A DNA stretch of 64,000 bases from Alterirhizorhabdus solaris (GTDB taxonomy: Bacteria; Pseudomonadota; Alphaproteobacteria; Sphingomonadales; Sphingomonadaceae), in NCBI RefSeq assembly GCF_007785815.1, contig NZ_VNIM01000008.1:1-64000 (forward strand). The letters run 5' to 3'. Shown in pieces: positions 25,131 through 32,769 of this stretch; the first letter of the stretch is position 1; every line of letters starts with the position of its first letter. The position numbers and the translations under genes are program-made. The notes beneath the pieces are model-generated. The model was given only the letters and a program-made list of their open reading frames with translations, did not search any database and was not told where the DNA came from.

Positions 25131-26183
25131 ATGCCCTTCCTGAAGAACACCTGGTATGTCGCCGCCAACGCCTACGAGCTGGACGAGGCGATGGTCAGCC
25201 GCAAGATCTGCGACGAGCAGATCGTGATGTTCCGCACCTCGACCGGCGCGGTCGCCGCGATCCACGATCGTTGCCCGCACCGCTTCGTGCCGCTCTCGAT
25301 GGGCAAGCGCGTGGGTGACTCGCTGCAGTGCGGCTACCACGGCCTGCGCTTCGACGGCACCGGCGCCTGCGTGGAAGCCCCGAACGACGACGAGACCCAG
25401 CGCGCGCGCACCTGCGTGAAGGCGTATGTCGCGGTCGAGCGCTATTCGGTGATCTGGTTGTGGTTGGGCGATGCGGCGCTGGCCGACCCCGACCTGATCC
25501 CGGATTTCGGCTTCATGAGCGACAGCCAGTTCACGCTCGCGCAGGGCTATACCTACATCAAGGGCAACTATCAGCTCATCGCCGACAACCTGCTGGATCT
25601 CAGCCACATCCACTATCTGCACCCGGGCATCCATGAAGGGTCCAACTTCGCGGACTTCACCAACAAGGTGGAACGCGACGGCGACAACGTTTTCTCGATG
25701 CTGTGGCGCCACCACTATCACCTCGCCGCCGCGCAGCGTCCGTTCCACGGCCGCGAGAACGAGGATGTCGAGGGCCAGGGCCATGCGCGCTGGACCGTGC
25801 CGGGCGTGCTGTTCGTCGACACCGCCTTCTGGGATCACGGCAAGGACATCACCGAGGCGTACCGCACGCCCAACGCGCACCTCATCACGCCGGAAACCGA
25901 GTTCACCAGCCATTATTTCTGGGCGGCGGGCCGCAACGTGCTGCTCGACAACGAGGCGATCACCGCACAGACGGCCGCCACGATGAAGAACGTGTTCGAG
26001 ACGCAGGACGGCCCGATGATCGAGGCGCAGCAGCGCGACATGGGCGAGTCCACCAACTTCCTCGATCACAAGCCGATCATCCTGAAGGCGGACGCGGCGG
26101 GCGTGCTGGCGCGCCGCGTGCTCAAGCAGCGGATCAAGGCCGAGCAGACCCTGACCGGCGCCGAGGCGCAGGCGGCGGAATAG
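25131..26183 (+). CDS. Rieske non-heme iron oxygenase, vanillate demethylase-like
   Basis: 350 residues. The Rieske cluster ligands are Cys48-x-His50 (CPHR) and Cys67-x2-His70 (CGYH). The mononuclear iron site is in DLSHIHYLH with Asp156, His159 and His164 (D-x2-H-x4-H). This short architecture matches VanA-type single-component oxygenases that demethylate or hydroxylate aromatic or alicyclic acids with a separate reductase. No reductase or ferredoxin gene is seen in the window, so electrons must come from elsewhere. An NTF2-like gene follows. Substrate is open. Confidence 0.88.
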   Translation: MPFLKNTWYVAANAYELDEAMVSRKICDEQIVMFRTSTGAVAAIHDRCPHRFVPLSMGKRVGDSLQCGYHGLRFDGTGACVEAPNDDETQRARTCVKAYVAVERYSVIWLWLGDAALADPDLIPDFGFMSDSQFTLAQGYTYIKGNYQLIADNLLDLSHIHYLHPGIHEGSNFADFTNKVERDGDNVFSMLWRHHYHLAAAQRPFHGRENEDVEGQGHARWTVPGVLFVDTAFWDHGKDITEAYRTPNAHLITPETEFTSHYFWAAGRNVLLDNEAITAQTAATMKNVFETQDGPMIEAQQRDMGESTNFLDHKPIILKADAAGVLARRVLKQRIKAEQTLTGAEAQAAE

Positions 26184-26336
26184 TACCGCGCCCGGCCGGT
26201 GCCCGGCGGGCATCGGCCGGCACCCGCCGCGTTCGATCCGTCAGGGCCGGACGCACGCGGGTGGAGCCGCCCCCGGGTGCGCCAAGGGCAAGGCCCACGC
26301 TCCGGGCGAACACGAAGCCCGGCGCCGGAGGATGCC

Positions 26337-26894
26337 ATGATCGACGACGCCCTTGAGAAGAAGCTGCGCGAACTCGTCGACCGGCAGGAGATCTGGGAAG
26401 TCCTGCTGCGCTACGGGCGCGGCGTCGACCGTCTCGACCGCGAGCTCCTGCGCTCCTGTTATCACGATGATGCGATCGACGACCATCATGTGTTCGCCGG
26501 CTCCCCCGACGGCTTCATCGACTGGGCCTTCGAGGATGCCCGCGCCACCACCGTCAGCTATCACCACGGGGTGAACAACCACAGCTGCGAACTCGATGGC
26601 GACGACGCGCACACCGAAACCTATTACACCTATATCGGCCGCAACAAGCAGCCGCCTCACCTGCTGTCGATCGGCCGCTACCTCGATCATTTCCAGCGGC
26701 GCGACGGCGTGTGGAAGATCGCGAACCGGGTCTGCGTGATCGAGGAGCTGTTCGAGCTGACCGCGTATCCGTATCCGGTCGGCGAGGGCCGCGAGTATGC
26801 CGAGGGGGCACGCGCCCCGGCGACCCGCGACCGCAACGACCCCAGCTATCAGCGGCCGATCAGGCCGCGCCGGCCGATCGACAGCCCGCGCTAG
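26337..26894 (+). CDS. NTF2-like (SnoaL-type) protein
   Basis: 185 residues, with GGAGG 6 bases before the ATG. The front part (LVDRQEIWEVLLRYGRGVDRLDRELLRSCYHDDA) is the classic SnoaL-like start, and VWKIANRVCVIEE forms the end of the cone-shaped fold. The C-terminal 40 residues are basic and probably disordered. Members serve as small isomerases, dehydratases, hydrolases or oxygenase beta-like subunits. It follows the Rieske gene by about 150 bases, so it may process that enzyme's product. Specific role unknown. Convergent with the MFS gene, 6-base gap. Confidence 0.75.
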   Translation: MIDDALEKKLRELVDRQEIWEVLLRYGRGVDRLDRELLRSCYHDDAIDDHHVFAGSPDGFIDWAFEDARATTVSYHHGVNNHSCELDGDDAHTETYYTYIGRNKQPPHLLSIGRYLDHFQRRDGVWKIANRVCVIEELFELTAYPYPVGEGREYAEGARAPATRDRNDPSYQRPIRPRRPIDSPR

Positions 26895-26900
26895 CGGCGA

Positions 26901-28163
26901 TCATTCCGGTTCGCCGTGCGCGTCCGGATAGGCCCCCAGCGTGAAGAACAGCCCCGCCGCGATCAGGCAGAGCGGCACATAGGCCCACAGCACGGGCATG
27001 TACGAACCAGTGGTGTCGTACACTGCGCTGACCAGCAGCGGGCCAACGCCCGTCGCCAGCGCCAGCAGCCCCGAGATCGTCCCGAACAGGACGCCGAAGC
27101 TGCGCATGCCGAAATGCCGGGTGGCCAGATAGGCGACCGCATCGAGCTCCGAGCCGAGGCACAGACCGAGAATGATCGCGGCGACGAACGACACCGGGGC
27201 GCTGCCGGGCGCCATCAGTAGCAGCGCGCACGACGCGATCGGCAGCAGCACGCTCACCCCGGCGATGATGTTGCCGTTCAGCCGGTCGAGCAGCAGGCCC
27301 GCGGTGATCCGCCCGACGATCGAACTGATGCCGATGGTGCCGGCGATCGCGGCGGCATTGTCGCGCGTCAGGCCGGTGAACGACAGGATCGGCACCATGT
27401 TGACCGTGAACGACACCGCCACCAGTGCGATCAGGAATGCGCCGGCCGCCAGCTTGTAGAAACGCGGGGAGCGGAACCCCTCGCGCGCCGACATGCCGGT
27501 GAGTGCGGCCGGAACCGCCACCGTCTCGGCCCGCGACACGCGGTGGCGGTCCTTGGCGCTGCTGAAGAAGAAGAACAGGAGCGGCAGCACGAGCACCGCC
27601 CAGAATCCTGCCAGCCCGAGATAGGCCGTGCGCCAGCCATAATCCTTGATGAGCAGGTTGCAGATCAGCGGCGTCAGCGACGACCCCAGCCCCGTGCCGC
27701 ACAGCATCAGCGACAAGGCGAGGCCGCGCCCGCGTGCGAACAGGCTGGAGACGGCGGCCGTCCACACCGTCGGCTTGATGCCGGTGGTGGTGCAGGCGAG
27801 CAGCAGCCACAGCGCCCACCAGTTCCAGATCGACGATCCGACGGTGGAGAGCAAAGCGAACACGATGCAGAAGGCGGTGCAGCACCACAGGCCGATCCGG
27901 CGCGGCCCGAGCCGATCGATCGCCAGCCCGACGAACGGCGCGGTGAGCACGCCGACCACCGCCGAGATCGTCAGCCCGGCGGAAATCGCCGTCCGGCTCC
28001 AGCCGAATTCCTGCTCGAGCGGGGCCATGAACAGCCCGGTCGAATAGACGTGGGTGGTGGCCAGCGCCATGCCCATCGCACCGGCCAGCACGACCGGCCA
28101 GCCCTTGCGCCACTCCGCCGCAGCGTCTCCGTCAAGCCGTGCCGCCACGCCGTATCCTTTCAT
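26901..28163 (-). CDS. MFS transporter
   Basis: 420 residues with about twelve membrane segments. GLAIDRLGPRRIG is the loop after segment 2, and the first external part (TGLFMAPLEQEFGWSRTAISAGL) places it in the monocarboxylate/oxalate-formate-like group. It is the downstream member of a pair with the MFS gene at 28183-29427, 19 bases apart, likely one transcript from the promoter near 29480. The two are clearly paralogous in layout but not near-identical. Probably carries an organic acid; direction and substrate unknown. Confidence 0.8.
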   Translation of the reverse strand: MKGYGVAARLDGDAAAEWRKGWPVVLAGAMGMALATTHVYSTGLFMAPLEQEFGWSRTAISAGLTISAVVGVLTAPFVGLAIDRLGPRRIGLWCCTAFCIVFALLSTVGSSIWNWWALWLLLACTTTGIKPTVWTAAVSSLFARGRGLALSLMLCGTGLGSSLTPLICNLLIKDYGWRTAYLGLAGFWAVLVLPLLFFFFSSAKDRHRVSRAETVAVPAALTGMSAREGFRSPRFYKLAAGAFLIALVAVSFTVNMVPILSFTGLTRDNAAAIAGTIGISSIVGRITAGLLLDRLNGNIIAGVSVLLPIASCALLLMAPGSAPVSFVAAIILGLCLGSELDAVAYLATRHFGMRSFGVLFGTISGLLALATGVGPLLVSAVYDTTGSYMPVLWAYVPLCLIAAGLFFTLGAYPDAHGEPE

Positions 28164-28182
28164 CCACCGCCGAGCGCGGGAC

Positions 28183-29427
28183 CTAACGCGTGCCGCGCTC
28201 CGCTGCGGAAAGCGGCGGGATCAGTGCCACCAGAACCACGCTCGCCAGCGCCATGGGCACGATCGCGAGCAGGAAATAATCGTAGGAGCCGAAGCGGTCG
28301 AACAGTCCGCCGGCCAGCAACGGCCCCACGCTGGCGCTCACCGCGATGAACGAGGCGCCGGTCGCGTAGATCGAGGCGAACATCGAATGGGGGAAACGAC
28401 GCGAGATGATGTAGGCGATCACGTCCGTCTCGGCACCGTTGGCTAGGCCGAAGATCGCGGCGGCAGTCAGCGCCACGGCCAGATTGTTGTCGGCGCGCCA
28501 CAGCAAGAGCGCCACCAGCAACGGCAGGGCGAACACGCAGATGCTGATGACCCGGGTGGACATCCGGTCCAGCATCAGGCCGATCGAGAGCCGGCCGATG
28601 ATCGCGGAAATCCCGGTGACGCTGATGACGCCGGCGGCGACCCCGAGGCCCAGCCCCTTCTGCCGCAGCAACGGCACGAGGTGGATCGAGGTGCCGTAGG
28701 AGATGCAGGCGAACAGGCTGCCCGCCACCATGAGGCAGATGAACGTCCGCGTGGCGAACGCCTTGCGGTACGCGCCCTTCTCGACGGTGCGCGCCGGATC
28801 GGCCGACGCGGCCGCGCCGGCGCCCGGCGCGTCGCTCTCGGTGCGGTCGCGGAAGAACAGCAGCGCCAGGATCAACATCGGCACCGCCCAGGTGAGGGCC
28901 AGCGCGGCGAAGGCCAGCCGCCAGCCGAACGCGCCGATATAGACCGTGGCGAGCGGCGGCCAGATCGTCTGCGAGACGCCGATGCCGGCCAGCGCGACCG
29001 CGAGCGCCAACCCGCGCGAGGCCTGGAAGCGACCGACCACCGGCGTGATCCATACCGGGGTGGAAACGCAGCAGGTGAACAGCGCGAACGCGAAGGCTAG
29101 CGCCCACCACTGCCAGATCGGGCCGTTGACCAGCCCCAACGCGGCAAGACACAGGGCGAACGGCACGATCCCGAACAGGGCGACCTTGCGCGCCCCGAAC
29201 GCGTCGACGCATCGCCCGGCGATCGGCGCGCCGACCAGACCCGTGACCATCATCACGGTGAAGGCCGACGAGAACTCCACCCGGCTCCAGCCGAAGGCCG
29301 CCGTCATCGGCTCCATGAAGATACCGCTGGAGTAAGCGAACAGCGAGACACCGGCGATCCCGAACATGGCGGTAAGGGGCAGCGGCCACATCGCCGCCCA
29401 CTCCTGCTTCGCCGAACGCATACCCAT
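28183..29427 (-). CDS. MFS transporter
   Basis: 414 residues, about twelve membrane segments, with GRCVDAFGARKVA in the MFS loop position and YSSGIFMEPMTAAFGWSRVEFSS early. AGGAGAG lies upstream of the ATG at 29427. It is first in the leftward MFS pair. The operator-like dyad at 29484-29505 lies about 55 bases before it, in the divergent region shared with the NTF2-like genes. It most likely imports the growth substrate of the region or a related acid, by inference from context. Confidence 0.8.
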   Translation of the reverse strand: MGMRSAKQEWAAMWPLPLTAMFGIAGVSLFAYSSGIFMEPMTAAFGWSRVEFSSAFTVMMVTGLVGAPIAGRCVDAFGARKVALFGIVPFALCLAALGLVNGPIWQWWALAFAFALFTCCVSTPVWITPVVGRFQASRGLALAVALAGIGVSQTIWPPLATVYIGAFGWRLAFAALALTWAVPMLILALLFFRDRTESDAPGAGAAASADPARTVEKGAYRKAFATRTFICLMVAGSLFACISYGTSIHLVPLLRQKGLGLGVAAGVISVTGISAIIGRLSIGLMLDRMSTRVISICVFALPLLVALLLWRADNNLAVALTAAAIFGLANGAETDVIAYIISRRFPHSMFASIYATGASFIAVSASVGPLLAGGLFDRFGSYDYFLLAIVPMALASVVLVALIPPLSAAERGTR

Positions 29428-29483
29428 GAACTCTCCTGACTTCGCGCTGCGACGCGACCGTGTTTGGGGCTGTATCCCGATTA

Positions 29484-29505
29484 ATGCCCGTCGGCGCTAG
29501 CATTT
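29484..29505. promoter_or_regulatory. operator-like dyad AATG-N13-GCATT
   Basis: Exact copy, with the extended context ATTAATGC ... CTAGCATTT. Over 27 positions (29480-29506), 22 match the site at 32573. It lies between the leftward MFS pair and the rightward NTF2-like pair. Confidence 0.7.
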
Positions 29506-29629
29506 TCGCCCGCGCCGGCCTCTCCCTCTGGACGAACCCCGCCAAGTTGTTCATTCAGCAGCCACCCCGCGCGGTGCGCCGGGATCTCGAACGCCCGACA
29601 CGCGGCGGAGAACCTTGGGAGAGGTCGCC

Positions 29630-30106
29630 TTGGATCACCTGACAGGTCTTGCCCTGCTCGACGCGCTCGATGAGATCAGGCTGCTCAAGGCACGCCGCGA
29701 TCGCGCCGCCGACACCAAGGACTGGGCACTCTACGAGTCCCTTCACGCCCCCGATCACCGCTCGCTCAACGGCGATTATCCGCCGTGGACCACCGCGGCG
29801 GAGATGATCGCCAACGTCAGCCGGATCATGGCGAACATGCACACGATGCATCATTCGCACACGCCCGAGATCAGCTTCGACTCCCCCACCCGTGCCAGCG
29901 GCATCTGGGCCATGAAGGGGCTGTCGGTATGGCGGCAGGGCGAGGACGAACACTGGTTCGTCGGCTTCGGCCATTATTTCGAGACGTACGAGAAGCGCGA
30001 GGGGCGCTGGGTCTTCACCAGCCGCCGGCTCACCTACATCCATACCCGGCAGTCGCCCGGCGCCATCTTCCCGCCGCCTCCGCCCGATCTCGCCGACGCG
30101 GCCTGA
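29630..30106 (+). CDS. NTF2-like protein, tandem paralogue 1
   Basis: 158 residues from a TTG start at 29630, chosen because GGGAGAGG lies 5 bases upstream and because the resulting N-terminus matches that of the next gene. It shares long blocks with its neighbour: LLKARRDRA, DTKDW, LHAPDH, HHSHTPEI, GIWAM and YEKR. The fold is SnoaL/NTF2-like. The conserved HHSHTPEI stretch could line an active site. The C-terminus ends in a proline run. Members catalyse isomerisation, dehydration or epoxide opening; the reaction here is unknown. Confidence 0.75.
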   Translation: MDHLTGLALLDALDEIRLLKARRDRAADTKDWALYESLHAPDHRSLNGDYPPWTTAAEMIANVSRIMANMHTMHHSHTPEISFDSPTRASGIWAMKGLSVWRQGEDEHWFVGFGHYFETYEKREGRWVFTSRRLTYIHTRQSPGAIFPPPPPDLADAA

Positions 30107-30146
30107 CCGGGCGGGCGAACCCCACGACGACAGACAGGACAGACCC

Positions 30147-30599
30147 ATGGACGGCATGACGGACCTCGAACGGCTGCTCGCACTGGAGGAGATCAAGCTG
30201 CTGAAGGCGCGGCGCGATCGTGCGGTCGATACCAAGGACTGGGACACGTATCTCGCCCTCCACGCGCCCGATCACGAATCGCACAACGACGGCTTCGACC
30301 ATTGGAAGACCGCGGAGGAGATGATCACCAACGTGCGCCGGCTGCTGGATGAGACGCGGATCTCGGTCCACCACTCACACACGCCCGAGATCACCTTCGA
30401 GTCCCCTACCAGCGCCAAGGGCATCTGGGCGATGGAGGACAATATCTTCTGGAAGCAGGGTGACGAGGAGCATTGGCTCAACGGCTTCGGCTTCTACCCC
30501 GAAAGCTACGAGAAGCGGGACGGGACATGGGTGTTCACCCGCCGCCAGCTCAAGCGCACCCACGTCCGCCTGTCCCCCGGCGCCAACGCCCGCACCTGA
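30147..30599 (+). CDS. NTF2-like protein, tandem paralogue 2
   Basis: 150 residues, 40 bases after its paralogue and evidently a tandem duplicate, with the same order of conserved blocks. It differs in the middle (DNIFWKQGDEEHWLNGFGFYPESYEKR) and lacks the proline tail. Retention of both copies suggests two related substrates or a heteromer. Ribosome site weak (GACAGGACAG). Function unresolved; an enzyme on a small hydrophobic acid or its CoA ester is plausible. Confidence 0.75.
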   Translation: MDGMTDLERLLALEEIKLLKARRDRAVDTKDWDTYLALHAPDHESHNDGFDHWKTAEEMITNVRRLLDETRISVHHSHTPEITFESPTSAKGIWAMEDNIFWKQGDEEHWLNGFGFYPESYEKRDGTWVFTRRQLKRTHVRLSPGANART

Positions 30600-30620
30600 G
30601 CGGGACGACGGGTTGATACG

Positions 30621-30644
30621 CCGGTCATCTGCGACGATGACCGG
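30621..30644 (+). terminator. stem-loop after the NTF2-like pair
   Basis: CCGGTCATC and GATGACCGG are perfect 9-base arms with a 6-base loop, 21 bases after the stop. No T-run follows, so termination is possible but unproven. Confidence 0.4.
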
Positions 30645-30924
30645 GAGTGCAGGCCTGTCGCGATCACGTCGTAGCGGCGCGACCGGGCACCGCGCCGCTC
30701 GTCCGGTCGGTATTTTCGAGCGGCGAAGAATGGGCCGCCGATCCTGATATCCCGTACGCGACCAAGGCGCGCCGGCCGTATCTGACGCGTCGTGCCTTGC
30801 GTCGCCCGATACTCGCGCGGTTCGAAACAGGGATACCCCAGCGTCGCCCTACGGACCATCGTCCTAGCCCGTGCGAGACGGTCCGTTCCGTCGACGCGTG
30901 TCTGCCACATGCGGCCGGGCCAGC

Positions 30925-30967
30925 AAGAAAAAGACTTCGGAGGAAGGTTCACCCCTCCTCCGAAGTC
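30925..30967 (-). terminator. rho-independent terminator of the Rieske gene
   Basis: Perfect 12-base arms (GACTTCGGAGGA at 30933-30944, TCCTCCGAAGTC at 30956-30967) with an 11-base loop. On the minus strand the stem is followed by TTTTTCTT. It lies 55 bases after the Rieske stop. Confidence 0.85.
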
Positions 30968-31021
30968 TCATTCAGTTAAACGGCACGGCGGCGATCCGCC
31001 GCGCGTGCCGTCCGTTTTCGC

Positions 31022-32464
31022 TCACTCGGCCGGCGAAAGCTCCGGCTCTGCCTTTTCGGCCGGGACCTTGGGTCCGGGACCGAAGCCGATGTCGCGGATC
31101 GGCGCCTCGAAACCGCAATTCACGATCGCCTGCCCCTTGGCGAGCACCTGCGGGTCCAGCTCCGCCAGATAGCCGTCGATGAGGCGCTGGTAGTTGCTGA
31201 TCATGCCCTCGACCTGGTTGGACAGACGCATGTGATCGAATCCGCCGGCGTGCAGGCCGAGCTGCTGCAACGGCAGGTTGTCGTAATCCTGCCGCGGAAT
31301 CTCCGGGAAGTCCGGGCTTTCATGCGGCAGCACGATCGGCCGCACCGGCGCGCGATTCTCGTCGTCCGGCAGGAATGCCAGCGAGAAGATCTCGAAGATG
31401 CAGGTTTCCGGCGTCAGCGGCCGGATGCGATAGGACGACATCGCGCCGAACATCGGCAGCAGGAAGTAGTGCGGGAACATATATTCCACGGCGTGGAATT
31501 CGTGCGACACCGCCAGTTCGTTCAGGTCCGGCACCGGCAGGCCGCGCGCTTGGCCCTGCGTGGTGATCTCCTCGCGCAGCTTGGTATAGAAGGCGCCGGC
31601 CGCGCCCATCATGTCGTCCGGCAGCTCCATGTTGCGCAGGCTGTGGGCGATCTCGACCTCGCTGGAGTGGACCATGCCGGCCATGCCCGAGCTCAGCCGG
31701 TCGAGGAAGCGGATGGTCACGTCGACGAACTCGTCCGGCGTGGTCTTGTTCGTCGGCAGCATCACGCCTGCATCCGGGCCGTACGGGTTCATCTCCGGCG
31801 TGGAGAGCGCCTGCAGCTGCGGATGCGTCTTCATGGTGTGATAGCCTTCCATGAAGGCTTCCATCGCGAGCTTCCAGTTGGTCGGCAGCACGGTGGCGTA
31901 CCACCATTCCATCTTGAGATCCTCGACGTTGCGCGCCGAAAGCCGCTCCGCGACCGGGCCGAGGCATTCGAGCAGCGGCGGTGCGTTATCGTCGAAGTTG
32001 ATGAAGGCGCTGCCGCCCCACAGCTCCACCCGGCACGGCGCGAGATCGAGCTCGGCCTGCTCGATGACGGAGGGATCGAACACCTGCTTGGCGAACACGA
32101 AGGTGTTCTTGCCGTCCATGTTGAAGCGCCAGCCGTGGAACGGGCAGATCAGCCCCTTCACCTTGCAGTTGCCGTGCCCGCTCGCCAGCTGCACGCCGCG
32201 ATGGCGGCAGGCGTTGTGGAACGCCTTGATCCCGGATTTCGTCCGGATCACGAGCACCGATTTGTCGAGGATGCGATATTCGGCATAATCGCCGACGTTC
32301 GGGATCTCTTCCAGCCGGCAGGCCATCTGCCAGACGTGCGGCCACAGCTTGTCCCGCTCCAGCTTGAAGAATTCCTCGTCGTAATAACGCTGCGACGGAA
32401 TACGCTGGGGGTCCGTGACCCTCAGCGGCACCGCATCGAGATTGCCCGCTGCACCAGCCGTCAT
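31022..32464 (-). CDS. Rieske ring-hydroxylating oxygenase large subunit type
   Basis: 480 residues from the ATG at 32464 (GGGAGAG 4 bases upstream). The Rieske ligands are Cys86/His88 (CRHRG) and Cys107/His110 (CPFHGW). The mononuclear iron motif is EGYHTMKTH with Glu206, His209 and His214. The catalytic domain is long and includes a substrate-pocket region with many Met and Phe residues, unlike the short VanA-type protein at 25131. Such proteins hydroxylate aromatic rings or alicyclic carbons and need a separate reductase, absent here. Monocistronic, ending in a strong terminator; the operator-like dyad lies about 110 bases upstream. Confidence 0.88.
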   Translation of the reverse strand: MTAGAAGNLDAVPLRVTDPQRIPSQRYYDEEFFKLERDKLWPHVWQMACRLEEIPNVGDYAEYRILDKSVLVIRTKSGIKAFHNACRHRGVQLASGHGNCKVKGLICPFHGWRFNMDGKNTFVFAKQVFDPSVIEQAELDLAPCRVELWGGSAFINFDDNAPPLLECLGPVAERLSARNVEDLKMEWWYATVLPTNWKLAMEAFMEGYHTMKTHPQLQALSTPEMNPYGPDAGVMLPTNKTTPDEFVDVTIRFLDRLSSGMAGMVHSSEVEIAHSLRNMELPDDMMGAAGAFYTKLREEITTQGQARGLPVPDLNELAVSHEFHAVEYMFPHYFLLPMFGAMSSYRIRPLTPETCIFEIFSLAFLPDDENRAPVRPIVLPHESPDFPEIPRQDYDNLPLQQLGLHAGGFDHMRLSNQVEGMISNYQRLIDGYLAELDPQVLAKGQAIVNCGFEAPIRDIGFGPGPKVPAEKAEPELSPAE

Positions 32465-32769
32465 ACAACTCTCCCACGCATCCTGCCTCGCGACGCGGCG
32501 GGGAGGATGGAAACGATTGACCATGGCGCGGACAGGCCGCCTTGGGGGACTCAGACCCGCGCCAAACCATTAATGCGTGTCGACACTAGCATTTCATACC
32601 GTCATGTCGAGGCATTCCCGCCCGCCACCGGCTTTTGGAATGCGATGCGCCTCGTTCATTGCGAAAAGCCGTGCTAAACGGAAGGCGGGCCACCATATCG
32701 CCCATAACGATCACCACGATAATCGCAGGGCCACCTCCCGGTCCGACGCGACGGCTGGAGGAGTTTCCG
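32465..32769. other. 305-base divergent promoter region
   Basis: Between the leftward Rieske gene and the rightward fused acyl-CoA dehydrogenase gene. It contains the operator-like dyad at 32573-32594 and nothing else recognised. It should carry both promoters. Confidence 0.5.
32573..32594. promoter_or_regulatory. operator-like dyad AATG-N13-GCATT
   Basis: Exact copy with the central palindrome GTGTCGACAC. It shares 22 of 27 positions with the site at 29484. It sits between the divergent Rieske and fused acyl-CoA dehydrogenase genes. Confidence 0.75.

Larger units (their letters stand above)
30600..31021. other. 422-base gene-free stretch
   Basis: Lies between convergent units. It contains a 9-base stem-loop at 30621-30644 just after the NTF2-like pair and a strong terminator at 30925-30967 for the leftward Rieske gene. 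In the 280 bases between them I see no gene or repeat. Confidence 0.5.

Noticed and set aside
25131-26183. Naming this Rieske protein VanA and the region a vanillate pathway.
   Set aside because: No VanB-type reductase or protocatechuate pathway genes are nearby; only family-level similarity is supported.
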